From Devosia oryziradicis (lineage in GTDB: Bacteria; Pseudomonadota; Alphaproteobacteria; Rhizobiales; Devosiaceae), in the NCBI RefSeq assembly GCF_016698645.1, contig NZ_CP068047.1, forward strand, positions 2,577,001 to 2,641,000: DNA of 64,000 bases. Direction: 5' to 3'. The position numbers and the translations under genes are program-made. Under the pieces are notes generated by a model. That model was given only the letters and a program-made list of their open reading frames with translations, did not search any database and was not told where the DNA came from. Positions 1 through 10,338 of this stretch are shown here, in pieces. Each line of letters opens with the position of its first letter. Position 1 is the first letter of the stretch.

Positions 1-465
1 CTGGCGGCCGCTCAGCACCGACATATAGGCCTGGACCACGGCCAGCAGCACGTTCTGCTCGGTGTTGCGGATCTGGTATTCGGCGACTTCCGCGCCCGCC
101 CGGGCAGCCTCGATCTGCGCCTCGGTGCGGAAATTGTCGAACACGGTCTGGTTGTAGGAGAGACCGGCCGTGTAGGTCTGGCTGCTGGAAAAATTGCCGT
201 CGGGATTGCCCAGCGATGGCTGCCCGGCAGACCAGGAATAGTTGCCGCCAATGGCAGCACCAATTGTAGGTCGCTTGCCGGACTGCGCCAGGGCGACATT
301 CTCGGCTGCCGACTTGGCACTCAGCAACGCCGCCTGCAAATCGGGAGCATGGTCGTAGGCAATGGTCAGCGCCTGGGCGATCGACTGCGCCTGGGCACCG
401 CCCACCGACGCGGCGGCCAAAATCAATGCCAGCCCACTGGCGACCAAATTAACGCGAAAACCCAT
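1..465 (-). CDS. tolC: TolC family outer membrane protein (partial, N-terminal 155 codons)
   Basis: This is the start of an outer-membrane efflux duct protein that runs off the left edge, so roughly the last two thirds are not seen. A signal peptide is clear: basic start MGFR, hydrophobic core LALILAAAS and likely cleavage after AQA near residue 26. The mature part opens with the TolC-type helix ALTIAYDHAPDLQAAL and then a Gly/Ser-rich beta stretch leading to YNQTVFDNFRTEAQI, as at the first strand-to-helix passage of this family. Members trimerise into a channel used by RND pumps and type I secretion. The ATG at 465 is the only start in front of the signal peptide. It lies downstream of, and in the same direction as, the methyltransferase-like gene, an order common in rhizobia-related genomes. 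The partner pump is not in the window. Confidence 0.85.
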   Translation of the reverse strand, partial: MGFRVNLVASGLALILAAASVGGAQAQSIAQALTIAYDHAPDLQAALLSAKSAAENVALAQSGKRPTIGAAIGGNYSWSAGQPSLGNPDGNFSSSQTYTAGLSYNQTVFDNFRTEAQIEAARAGAEVAEYQIRNTEQNVLLAVVQAYMSVLSGRQ

Positions 466-597
466 GCCCGCCTCCGACGACCCCTAAACACTATGCGCGG
501 CACATGGGGTGCACAACCTGCCGCGACAATCCCTACCAAGTCTTAATGTGCGATTGGCCCGCCCCAGTGCCCGATGGGCAACACGGCAGCCAGCACG

Positions 598-1239
598 CTA
601 AAACACGAATTCCTCGTCCTTCGGCTGCGCCAGTGGCGGCAGAAAAGCGTTGAATTCGGCACGCGCGGTGACGCCGCGCGCAGATCTTACATATAGATGC
701 GCGACCGATACCGCGCCGTTTCGAACCAGCGCGACCAGCCGCCCGCCTTCGTTCAGCAGCGCCAGGAACGCGTCCGGCACGCTGTCGAGCGCACCCTGGA
801 CGACAACAACATCGAAGCGGGCATTGCCCAGGCGATCGATATCGCCGACGACGATCTGGGCATTGCCCAGGTGCAGGGTGGCGAGGTTTGCGGCGGCGGC
901 GGCCGCCAGGGTCGCATCGGGCTCAAGCCCGGTAGCCGTCGCCGCCAGCCCGGCCATGACCGCAGTCGAATAGCCGGTGGCCGCACCGATATCGAGGACG
1001 CTGTCGCCCGGCTTGATTTCGGCCAGCATGAGCAGCTTGCCCAAGGTGGCAGGCGCGGCCATGAAGCGGCGGCCGAGCCACTGGATATCGTCGACATAGG
1101 CCACGTCCCGGCGGCCGGCAGCGACGAATTCCTCGCGCGGGACAGCGCGCATGCGCGCCAGAATCGACGCATCGGTGACCCCGCCGGCGCGAAGCTGGCT
1201 CTCCACCATATGCGCGCGTGCACGCTCGAAATCGACCAT
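598..1239 (-). CDS. Protein-L-isoaspartate O-methyltransferase-like SAM methyltransferase
   Basis: A 213-residue class I SAM-dependent methyltransferase of the family usually annotated as protein-L-isoaspartate O-methyltransferase. SAM motif I is VLDIGAATGYST at residues 81-92, preceded by the family helix VPREEFV near 33. The segment in front of motif I reads RRFMAAPATLGKLL, not the TISQP-type substrate loop of true Pcm enzymes, so repair of isoaspartate is uncertain. The start at 1239 (MVDFERARAHMVESQLR) matches where the family normally begins; an upstream in-frame ATG at 1302 adds 21 residues without family character. It precedes tolC by about 130 bp on the same strand and may share its transcript. 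The fold assignment is firm and the substrate is not. Confidence 0.8.
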   Translation of the reverse strand: MVDFERARAHMVESQLRAGGVTDASILARMRAVPREEFVAAGRRDVAYVDDIQWLGRRFMAAPATLGKLLMLAEIKPGDSVLDIGAATGYSTAVMAGLAATATGLEPDATLAAAAAANLATLHLGNAQIVVGDIDRLGNARFDVVVVQGALDSVPDAFLALLNEGGRLVALVRNGAVSVAHLYVRSARGVTARAEFNAFLPPLAQPKDEEFVF

Positions 1240-1390
1240 AGAGAATTGCCCGCCCCGGGTGAATTCATATGACGGACGTGAATATAGTCGGTGCCCCGGC
1301 ATGGCAAGAGGCGTGGTCGTTTATCGGAGGATATCGCGGCGCATGAGGCCCATGCACTTTCGCGGACCGGCGTTTTGAGCCACCCAAAAG

Positions 1391-2419
1391 CTAGGGGAAC
1401 GCCCGGCGTCCGAATGCCCGTGCCGGCGTCTCGATCCAGCGCATGACCATCATGGAAACCAGAACCGTCAGGCAAGTAGCGGCGAGCAGGCGCGGCCAGG
1501 CAGCGACGATGCCAAGCTTGCCAACGGCCAGGTAGGCCAACGGGTGGAGGAGGTAAATCGGATAACTCAGGCCACCGATGGCTCGCGCGATTGTCCGAGC
1601 AAGGCCCGTTGGTTCCACGAGATAAACCGCCCCCACCACGAAGGCGATCGTCGCGCCGATCAAGACGATGCCACGCCAACCAACCAACAGGTCAATCGGG
1701 TACGCCGCCTCAATCAATACGAATGGGACCAGTGCAGCGACCATCAGCGCGGGGGGCCAGAAACGGCCTTTCCGGGGAGAAGCGACAAATATCGCAGCTA
1801 TCAGCATGCCGGCCATGAAGTAGCCGAGAAATGCGGCCGGCTGGGTATAGGTGCTCCAAAGCGATGCGTCGAATGCCTGCTGGCCCTGCAGTGTGAAGTT
1901 GACGAAGGCGACCGAGAGCACCAGCGCAGCCGCTGTTGCCGCGGCAATACTTCCCCGTGACGTGAGCGTCCATACGACAAACGGCAAGAGCAGATAGAAC
2001 ACCATTTCGATGCCGATGGACCATCCACCCATCAGAAGCGACGAGTCCCCTGCATTGGCGAAGCCAAATAGCAAACTCGCACTCCAGATCACCTTATACC
2101 CCTGCGCCGCCTCGGGTCCGACGAGCAGCAGATGGAGAATAATCGCGCAGTAAAAGAGCGGGGCAATCCGGAACAACCGGCGCGCGAGATATTTCCGAAG
2201 GTCCTGGGCCGTCTTCAGGTCGCCCTGGTAGCGCAGATAGAGTGCGAAGCCGCTGATGACAAAGAAGCCATAGACGGCATAGTAGGCAACGCGCTCGACA
2301 TGCGCGATCCCCTCCATGTGCAGGTAATGATAGGCCATCACCGACGCGGCCAAGAGCCCGCGCGCGCAATCCACCGTCACAACATGTGGCAAGCTCTTGG
2401 GAGTGCTGGCATCCGACAT
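1391..2419 (-). CDS. Acyltransferase 3 family integral membrane protein
   Basis: A 342-residue multi-spanning membrane acyltransferase of the OafA/NodX (acyltransferase 3) family, which moves acetyl or other acyl groups onto sugars of surface polysaccharides. The N-terminal signature VDCARGLLAASVMAYHY carries the conserved Asp, Arg-Gly and His. GGWSIGIEMVFYLLLPF corresponds to the family's WSL-x-x-E-x-x-FYL motif, and the C-terminal SYPIYLLHPL element is present. About ten hydrophobic segments alternate along the chain. The frame is open up to 2542, but that region is occupied by tRNA-Cys on the same strand, so the ATG at 2419 (MSDASTPKSL) is chosen. The acceptor polysaccharide cannot be inferred. 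A second member of the family lies at 37075-38196. Confidence 0.85.
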   Translation of the reverse strand: MSDASTPKSLPHVVTVDCARGLLAASVMAYHYLHMEGIAHVERVAYYAVYGFFVISGFALYLRYQGDLKTAQDLRKYLARRLFRIAPLFYCAIILHLLLVGPEAAQGYKVIWSASLLFGFANAGDSSLLMGGWSIGIEMVFYLLLPFVVWTLTSRGSIAAATAAALVLSVAFVNFTLQGQQAFDASLWSTYTQPAAFLGYFMAGMLIAAIFVASPRKGRFWPPALMVAALVPFVLIEAAYPIDLLVGWRGIVLIGATIAFVVGAVYLVEPTGLARTIARAIGGLSYPIYLLHPLAYLAVGKLGIVAAWPRLLAATCLTVLVSMMVMRWIETPARAFGRRAFP

Positions 2420-2498
2420 GCCGACGTTAGTAGCGCTGCGCCCCTGCCGCAACAATCCCCCGACGCAGGAGTTCGGCGCCTGTCGATGTAAGGGAGGT

Positions 2499-2572
2499 TG
2501 GAGGCCACGTCCGGAATTGAACCGGAGTACGCGGATTTGCAATCCGCTGCGTCACCACTCCGCCACGTGGCC
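2499..2572 (-). tRNA. tRNA-Cys (GCA)
   Basis: Read on the minus strand, the acceptor strand GGCCACG (2572-2566) pairs with CGTGGCC (2509-2503), followed by discriminator U and an encoded CCA (2501-2499). The anticodon arm contains GGATTGCAAATCC with anticodon GCA, and the T arm contains GGTTCAATTCC. It lies about 80 bp upstream of the acyltransferase start on the same strand. Confidence 0.95.
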
Positions 2573-2726
2573 TCACGTGTGCAGTACGTATTGGACGGCA
2601 ATTGCTTATGCAATACCCCGCCTAACGGACTGTGAATATTCTGGGCGATGACGTCGCTGGCAGGTCTGGCCGGGGAACTGCAGGTGGTGAGGGGCCGTTG
2701 GCGGTTTGCAAGCATGGAGTGCGATC

Positions 2727-2909
2727 ATGACCTTCCCGCCTCTCGACCCCGAGCCGAAGGACGTGCCGACCCCGCCGGACAGCGAGCCCGATGAGCTGCC
2801 ACAGCGCGACGAGGATCCCTTCCAGTTCCCGCCCGATCTGGAACCCATCGAACCGCTCGATCCGGACGACGAGCCGGAGGAGCAGGCGCCCCGCCCGCCG
2901 CCGGTATGA
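2727..2909 (+). CDS. Small acidic proline-rich protein, unknown function
   Basis: A possible 60-residue protein made almost entirely of Pro, Asp and Glu (for example DVPTPPDSEPDELPQRDED and PDDEPEEQAPRPPPV), with no hydrophobic segment, so it would be soluble and intrinsically disordered. The ATG at 2727 has a good GGAG ribosome-binding site 9 bases upstream; an in-frame ATG at 2706 lacks one. Codon third positions are mostly G or C, as in neighbouring genes. I do not recognise a family. Low sequence complexity means a chance reading frame cannot be excluded, and the opposite strand is also open here. Confidence 0.45.
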   Translation: MTFPPLDPEPKDVPTPPDSEPDELPQRDEDPFQFPPDLEPIEPLDPDDEPEEQAPRPPPV

Positions 2910-3029
2910 GCTAAGCCAGACCCTGGCCTCTGGCGCGCGAGATGATAAAGGTGTGACATATAACCCGAAGCGGCGGTTGTTCCGGGTGTCATCGGAGCCA
3001 CGGCGGGTGTGTCATAACCGGAGAAGCAT

Positions 3030-3953
3030 GTGGCGCCGCGATTGATCGACCCGCGAATCAAGCTTCGGCACCTTGTGTGCTTTCTTGAGGTGGCCCGGCT
3101 CAAGAGCGTGGTGAACGCCGCCGAACTGCTCAATATCAGCCAGCCAGCCGTGTCCAAGACGATCCAGGAACTCGAACAGTTGCTGGGCGGCAGCCTGTTC
3201 GACCGCAGCAAGCGCAAGCTGTTTTTGACCCCTTTCGGGGAGGTGTTCAACCGGTATGCCTCGACCAGCCTGGCGGCCCTGCGCCAGGGTATCGACGTGG
3301 CGCGCGGGACGCATGAGGCGACCATTGTCCGCGTCGGGGCGCTGCCGACGGTTTCGGCGCGCATCCTGCCCGATGCAGTCGAAGCCTTCACGGCCGCCGG
3401 GACCGGAGTGCATACAAGGGTGGTCACCGGTCCCAACGACTACCTGCTTTCGCTGCTGCGCACGGGCGATGTCGACTTCGTCATCGGACGCATGGCCGAG
3501 CCGGAGGCGATGGTAGGCCTGTCGTTCGAGCATCTCTATTCGGAACGCGTCGTTATGGTGGTTCGGCCCGGGCATCCGCTGCTGGGGGAGCGGCAATTCG
3601 AGCTGCCGATGATCGAAAACTACCAGACGCTGCTGCCCACGCCCAATTCGGTGATCCGCAACCTCGTCGACCGCTTGTTGCTGGCGCATGGCATCACCCA
3701 GTTGCGCGATGAAATCGAGACAGTCTCGAACGCCTTCGGCCGGGCGTATATCCGCCGGACCGACGCGATCTGGATCATCTCGGAGGGCGTGGTGGCGGTG
3801 GACGTGGCCGAGGGGCAACTCGCCCTGCTGCCCGTCGATACCAGCGAGACCACCGGCCCGGTTGGCCTAACGACGCGCACGGACACCGCATCGACCCTCG
3901 CGGCAGGCAGCCTGCAGCAGGCCGTGCGCGACGCGGCCGCCCGCCTGCGCTGA
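3030..3953 (+). CDS. pcaQ: LysR-type regulator PcaQ (protocatechuate pathway)
   Basis: A 307-residue LysR-type activator most like PcaQ, which switches on protocatechuate ring-cleavage genes in response to beta-carboxy-muconate-type intermediates. The winged helix-turn-helix is at residues 9-65, with the hallmark LRHLVCFLEVARLKSV and ISQPAVSKTIQELE. The effector domain follows with PcaQ-typical stretches such as FVIGRMAEPEAM. The start is GTG at 3030, preceded by GGAG at 3020-3023; the overlapping ATG at 3028 is in another frame and stops after five codons. It converges on pobR with no gap. No pca ring-cleavage genes are in the window, so its target operon must be elsewhere, or it acts here through the neighbouring pob genes. 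The PcaQ name rests on residue similarity and on the pob neighbourhood. Confidence 0.8.
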   Translation: MAPRLIDPRIKLRHLVCFLEVARLKSVVNAAELLNISQPAVSKTIQELEQLLGGSLFDRSKRKLFLTPFGEVFNRYASTSLAALRQGIDVARGTHEATIVRVGALPTVSARILPDAVEAFTAAGTGVHTRVVTGPNDYLLSLLRTGDVDFVIGRMAEPEAMVGLSFEHLYSERVVMVVRPGHPLLGERQFELPMIENYQTLLPTPNSVIRNLVDRLLLAHGITQLRDEIETVSNAFGRAYIRRTDAIWIISEGVVAVDVAEGQLALLPVDTSETTGPVGLTTRTDTASTLAAGSLQQAVRDAAARLR

Positions 3954-6068
<2,115 letters not shown>

Positions 6069-6149
6069 TCGAGCGCCGGCGCGACTTTGGGCCTTCACCG
6101 CTGGGTCCCGCTTGCTTAGGTTGCTGCCGCAATCGAGTGGGGACAGGCA

Positions 6150-7358
6150 GTGAGCGAGTTGACACGAAACGGTGGCGGGCGTGAATTGCTGCAGCCGGTG
6201 ATGGCGGGCGCGCTAGCGGCCATCGTTGGTTATGCCAGTACGTTCACCCTCGTGCTGGCCGCCCTCACCGCCGCGGGGGCATCGCCGCAACAGGCCGGTT
6301 CGGGCCTGATGAGCGTCTGCATCGCCATCGGCATCCTCAATATCGTCGTCAGCACCCGCATCAAGCTACCGGTGAGCTTTGCCTGGTCGACGCCTGGCGT
6401 GGCTTTCATCCTGACGGTCGGCGAGCCGGTGGGCGGCTTTCCCGCAGTGGCGGGCGCGTTCCTGGTGGCCGCGGCCCTGATCGTGCTGACGGGACTGATC
6501 CGCCCCCTGGCGCGCGCCATTGCCGCCATTCCCGCCCCCATCGCCAATGCCATGCTGGCCGGCATGCTGCTGACCCTGTGCCTCGCGCCGATCAAGGCCG
6601 TGGCGGAAATGCCGGCCTTTGCGCTGCCGATCCTGCTGGCCTGGATCGTCGGGCTGCGGTTCGCCAAACGGTATGCGGTGCCAATTGCGGTGGTGGTGAC
6701 CGGGATCATCCTGACGACCACGACGCACCTGCCCCCGGGGGCGCTCGATGGGAGCTGGCCGAGCCTGGTGCCGGTCATGCCCGTGTTCACGCTGGACGCC
6801 ATCGTGCGCATCGGGTTGCCGCTCTATGTGGTCACCATGGCATCGCAGAACCTGCCGGGCCTCGCGGTAATGCGGGCCAACGGATACGACCTGAAACCGG
6901 CGCCGCTCTTCATCATGACTGGCCTGGCCAGCGCTGCGACCGCCTTCTTCGGCGGGCATAGCAGCAATCTGGCGGCTATCACGGCAGCGATCTGCGCCGG
7001 ACCGGAAGCCCATCCGGACAAGGCCCGGCGCTGGCCGGCTCCCGCAGCGGCTGGCGTCGCCTATCTCCTGCTGGCACTGGGCGCGAGCTTGGCCGCCGCA
7101 TTCATCGCGGCGTCGCCACCCCTGCTTATTCAGGCCGTAGCGGGCCTGGCGCTGTTGTCGAGCCTGGCCGCTGCCTTGTCGGGCGCCCTGGTGGCGGAAG
7201 AGACCCGACTCCCGGCGATCCTGACTTTTGTCACCACCGCATCAGGCATTACCATAGCCGGTGTCGGCGCCCCATTCTGGGGCCTGGTGGCGGGGATCGG
7301 CATGATCCTGGTGCTGCGCTTCGGCATCCGTCCCGAGCCGGTGAATACGGGCAAATGA
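6150..7358 (+). CDS. benE: BenE family benzoate/H+ symporter
   Basis: A 402-residue membrane transporter of the BenE family, distantly related to nucleobase transporters, with about 12 hydrophobic segments. Recognisable stretches are the first helix GALAAIVGYASTFTLVLAAL, the motif FAWSTPGVAFI near residues 75-85, and the substrate-site-like region ASQNLPGLAVMRANGY with FFGGHSSNLAAITAAIC around residues 230-285. It probably imports an aromatic carboxylate by proton symport. Its position 81 bp after pobA suggests 4-hydroxybenzoate or benzoate, although no benzoate dioxygenase genes are seen. The GTG start at 6150 has a GGGGAC ribosome-binding site. The stop overlaps the mobA start by four bases (ATGA). 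Confidence 0.85.
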   Translation: MSELTRNGGGRELLQPVMAGALAAIVGYASTFTLVLAALTAAGASPQQAGSGLMSVCIAIGILNIVVSTRIKLPVSFAWSTPGVAFILTVGEPVGGFPAVAGAFLVAAALIVLTGLIRPLARAIAAIPAPIANAMLAGMLLTLCLAPIKAVAEMPAFALPILLAWIVGLRFAKRYAVPIAVVVTGIILTTTTHLPPGALDGSWPSLVPVMPVFTLDAIVRIGLPLYVVTMASQNLPGLAVMRANGYDLKPAPLFIMTGLASAATAFFGGHSSNLAAITAAICAGPEAHPDKARRWPAPAAAGVAYLLLALGASLAAAFIAASPPLLIQAVAGLALLSSLAAALSGALVAEETRLPAILTFVTTASGITIAGVGAPFWGLVAGIGMILVLRFGIRPEPVNTGK

Positions 7359-8002
7359 GCCTACCCCATGCGGTAATCATTGCAGGCGGGAAGGGAGAGC
7401 GGCTCGGCGGCGTGCGCAAGGCGGACCTTCGGGTTGGGGGCCGACGGCTGTTGGACCGCGTCGCGGAATCGCTGGGCAGCATAGCCCAACCGCTGATGGT
7501 GGCCACCGGCCCTGGCGAGACACCGCTGCCGTTGCCGGCAGGCGCGATCGGTCTTGCCGATATCGATGCACCCTTGGGCGGGCCGCTTGCCGGGCTCGCC
7601 GCGGCGGTACAGGCGCTGCAGGCCCGAGGTATCGGCACGGGATTTTTGGTGTCGGTGGCGGTGGATACGCCCTTCCTCCCGGTCGACTTCGTGGCTGTCA
7701 TGCTGGAGGCGTTGGGCGATGCCCCTGCCGCCTATGCTACCTGGGGCGAGCAGTTTTACCCGCCCAATGCCTTGTGGCGGATTGAAGCATTGTCCGCCCT
7801 TCCGCAGCAGGTCCGAAGCGGCGGAGCAGCCCCAAGCCTCAAGGCCCTGCAGCACGCCCTCGGTGCCGCAGCAGTGGATTGGGCCAGCCGGGCTGGCAGT
7901 GACCCCTTTGCTAACGTCAACACCATTGGCGACCTGATCAGCCTGGGCAGGATGGCGGCTGCAGGGGCACCGTCGGCACTTATTCACACGACGGGCAATT
8001 GA
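7355..8002 (+). CDS. mobA: Molybdenum cofactor guanylyltransferase
   Basis: A 215-residue nucleotidyltransferase that links GMP to molybdopterin, forming the MGD cofactor of DMSO-reductase-type enzymes. The GTP-binding signature IIAGGKGERLGG occupies residues 8-19, followed by KADL. A PLGGPLAG element (about 68-75) and the metal-site aspartate in VAVDTPFLPVD (about 99-109) are as in MobA, and the C-terminal NVNT motif is present. Length is normal. The start overlaps the benE stop by four bases, so translation is probably coupled to benE, an odd pairing because the two functions are unrelated. No molybdoenzyme gene is visible nearby. Confidence 0.9.
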   Translation: MSLPHAVIIAGGKGERLGGVRKADLRVGGRRLLDRVAESLGSIAQPLMVATGPGETPLPLPAGAIGLADIDAPLGGPLAGLAAAVQALQARGIGTGFLVSVAVDTPFLPVDFVAVMLEALGDAPAAYATWGEQFYPPNALWRIEALSALPQQVRSGGAAPSLKALQHALGAAAVDWASRAGSDPFANVNTIGDLISLGRMAAAGAPSALIHTTGN

Positions 8003-8089
8003 GGGCTTGGCAAAGCAAATCAAGTCCGCTAAACGGACCTCGCTTCCCACGGGAGGCCTTGCAGGGCTCCCCGATGGAAGCCTTGGTGT

Positions 8090-8165
8090 TCCGCGATAGC
8101 TCAGTTGGTAGAGCGTTCGACTGTTAATCGAATGGTCGCTGGTTCGAGTCCAGCTCGCGGAGCCA
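8090..8165 (+). tRNA. tRNA-Asn (GTT)
   Basis: Acceptor TCCGCGA (8090-8096) pairs with TCGCGGA (8155-8161), followed by discriminator G and an encoded CCA. The D arm is AGCTCAGTTGGTAGAGC, the anticodon loop CTGTTAA gives GTT, and the T loop is GGTTCGAGTCC. All four arms fold normally. Confidence 0.96.
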
Positions 8166-8258
8166 AATCCCCCGATATCGTCGATCAGTTTGGCAGCAGT
8201 CTCAGCGATCTGCCGCCGGTTGTTCAAGTGGATGGTGAGGCCAGCACAAAGGGCTCAA

Positions 8259-8480
8259 TCAGCCTGCTGGACTATCTTGCCCCGTTCGCCAGACGGTTTC
8301 GACCAGCAGATCGGCATCGTGGACGACCACTTCGACGTCGGTATTTCCGACTTTGCCGGCGGCCAATATGGCGGCGTTGATGGCATCATCCTTTGACGTG
8401 AACGGCCCGGTAACGTCGCCGCGAAAGCTGAATTGCCAGACACTGTCGCGCTGCGAAACGACGAAGTGATTGCTCGACAT
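8259..8480 (-). CDS. DUF2188 domain-containing small protein
   Basis: A 73-residue protein with the DUF2188 pattern: a short beta start (NHFVVSQRDSVWQFSFRG), a helix rich in DAINAAI, and a closing strand DVEVVVHDADLLVETVW. Proteins of this domain are small, widespread and of unknown function. The ATG at 8480 has AGGAG upstream at good spacing; an in-frame ATG at 8555 adds 25 residues unlike the family. It points toward tRNA-Asn on the other strand and is divergent from the MFS gene, with about 130 bp of shared promoter space. Confidence 0.75.
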   Translation of the reverse strand: MSSNHFVVSQRDSVWQFSFRGDVTGPFTSKDDAINAAILAAGKVGNTDVEVVVHDADLLVETVWRTGQDSPAG

Positions 8481-8607
8481 GGCGATGGTTCTCCTGCTCC
8501 CGGGAAACGCGGAGAAAGGCGGGTGCGTTGCATTGTATGGAAGCATTGCCAGCACCGTCGCAGCGCGCTAGGGGTGCATCCATACTTTCGGTATTTGGAT
8601 CCCTGAC

Positions 8608-9822
8608 ATGGACGCCGTTTCGGCCAAGGCTGCGCCCGCAGTGCAGCAGACATCGCTCGCCATCATCCTGGCGGTCAGCGCCTCTCACCTGCTCAACGAC
8701 CTGATGCAGTTCCTGCTGCCAGCGCTCTACCCTCTGCTGAAGGATGCCTATGGCCTGGACTATGTGCAGATCGGCCTGATCACCCTCGCCCAGCAGATGA
8801 CGGCCTCGATCCTGCAGCCGCTGGTGGGGTTTTATACCGACAAGCACCCCATGCCCTATGCACTGGCCATCTCGATGGTATTTGCGCTTGTCGGGATCAT
8901 CCTGATCGCCACGGGAAGCAATTTCGGACTGCTGGTGCTGGCTGCGATGGTCGGCGGTATCGGCTCGGCCATCTTCCACCCGGAAGCGTCGCGCGTGGCG
9001 CGGCTGGCCTCGGGTGGCAGGCTTGGCTTTGCCCAGTCACTGTTCCAGGTCGGCGGCAATCTCGGAACCTCGATCGGCCCGCTGGCGGCAGCGTATTTCC
9101 TGCTGCCACGCGGCCAGGGTAGCACGGCCTGGTTTGCCATCGTCGCGGTGACAGCCCTCGTCATCCTGACGGCGGTGGGCCGCTGGTATGCCGCACATCA
9201 GCGGGCACATTCGGGCAAGCCCGTCATCAAGGCAGCCCAGCAGATCCTGTCGCGCCGGCGCTTGACGGTAGCGTTCCTGGTCATCGGCGCGCTACTGCTG
9301 AGCAAGTATGTCTATATTTCCTCGATCACCAGCTATTACAGCTTCTTCCTGATCGAGAAATTCGGCCTGTCGGCGCAGGAGGCTCAGCTCTACCTGTTCC
9401 TGTTCCTCGGTGCGATCGCGGCCGGCACGTTCATCGGCGGTCCGGTGGGCGACCGGTTCGGGCGGCTGACGGTGATCTGGTGCTCGATCGTGGGCGCCCT
9501 GCCCTTCACGCTGCTGCTGCCGCATATGAACCTGTTCGGCACGGCCGTGGTGAGCGTCTTCGTTGGCCTTATCCTGTCGTCGGCGTTCTCGGCCATCGTG
9601 GTCTATGCGCAGGAACTGGTACCGGGCAAAGTTGGCATGGTGGCCGGCTTCGTCTTCGGTTTTGCCTTTGGCATCGGCGCCATCGGCGCGGCCGTGCTGG
9701 GGGCGCTGGCCGACTGGATCGGCATCGTCCAGGTGTTCGGCATCTGCGCGTTCTTGCCGTTCCTGGGCTTCCTGACCATCTTCCTGCCTCGACATTCAGA
9801 ACTGCACAAGGAGCCGGCATGA
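8608..9822 (+). CDS. fsr: MFS transporter, fosmidomycin resistance (Fsr) family
   Basis: A 404-residue major facilitator with 12 hydrophobic segments, most like the fosmidomycin-resistance exporter branch. Supporting signatures are SHLLNDLMQFLLPALYPLL in the first helix region, GLITLAQQMTASILQPLVG, GIGSAIFHPEASR (the HPEA element typical of Fsr) and GGPVGDRFGRLTVIW at the second-half loop. The likely role is proton-driven efflux of a small amphiphilic or phosphonate-like compound; fosmidomycin itself is only the family's name-giving substrate. It overlaps the following SRPBCC gene by four bases (ATGA), so the two are probably co-translated. Confidence 0.83.
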   Translation: MDAVSAKAAPAVQQTSLAIILAVSASHLLNDLMQFLLPALYPLLKDAYGLDYVQIGLITLAQQMTASILQPLVGFYTDKHPMPYALAISMVFALVGIILIATGSNFGLLVLAAMVGGIGSAIFHPEASRVARLASGGRLGFAQSLFQVGGNLGTSIGPLAAAYFLLPRGQGSTAWFAIVAVTALVILTAVGRWYAAHQRAHSGKPVIKAAQQILSRRRLTVAFLVIGALLLSKYVYISSITSYYSFFLIEKFGLSAQEAQLYLFLFLGAIAAGTFIGGPVGDRFGRLTVIWCSIVGALPFTLLLPHMNLFGTAVVSVFVGLILSSAFSAIVVYAQELVPGKVGMVAGFVFGFAFGIGAIGAAVLGALADWIGIVQVFGICAFLPFLGFLTIFLPRHSELHKEPA

Positions 9823-10289
9823 CCAGCAGCAATGGTAACGGCCACGATACCGATAACGAAAGCCAGATCACGCTGACGCGGACCATCGACGCCAATATCG
9901 ACGATGTGTTTGCTGCCTGGACCGATCCGGCGCTGATCGAGCAGTGGCAGGCCGATGAGGCAGAGCTCGACGCCTTTGAGGGCGGCGAATACAAATTCAC
10001 CACCTTCGGCGACGACGAGGATCCCGAAGATCACGTGGTCAGCGGAGAAATTCTCCAGTTCGTGGAGAACGAGAAGCTCGTCATGTCCTGGGTGCACAAG
10101 GACGGCGACGACGAGGATGCCGAGGAACTGATCTTCGTGCTCGAGATCGCCTTCAAGGCACTCGGCGACGACCAGACACGGATAACGCTCACCGAGCGCG
10201 GACTGGCGCATGCCGATCCGGAATCGCGCATCTTCTCGATGGAAGCCTGGAGTGCTGCCCTCGAGCACCTGGCGGAAGTCATGGAATAG
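9819..10289 (+). CDS. SRPBCC/AHSA1 (START-like) domain protein
   Basis: A 156-residue protein of the activator-of-Hsp90-ATPase-like (AHSA1) branch of the SRPBCC helix-grip superfamily, forming a deep hydrophobic pocket for small lipophilic ligands. The N-terminal strand ITLTRTIDANIDDVFAAWT is the family signature, followed by alternating strands and a C-terminal long helix (FSMEAWSAALEHLAEVME). The chain is unusually acidic, with repeated Asp/Glu clusters such as GDDEDPEDH and DGDDEDAEE. The ATG at 9819 follows AAGGAG and overlaps the transporter stop, suggesting a functional link to the exported compound. The ligand is unknown. Confidence 0.8.
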   Translation: MTSSNGNGHDTDNESQITLTRTIDANIDDVFAAWTDPALIEQWQADEAELDAFEGGEYKFTTFGDDEDPEDHVVSGEILQFVENEKLVMSWVHKDGDDEDAEELIFVLEIAFKALGDDQTRITLTERGLAHADPESRIFSMEAWSAALEHLAEVME

Positions 10290-10338
10290 CTGAAACCATT
10301 TTTCTCTCCGGCCCGTATCGTCTGGCGGAGGGAAGTGC

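Noticed and set aside
2956..2980. ATAACC...GGTTGT word upstream of pcaQ as a possible PcaQ box
   Set aside because: Spacing is 9 bases, not the 4 of the published PcaQ consensus, and no divergent pca operon is present; too weak to call.
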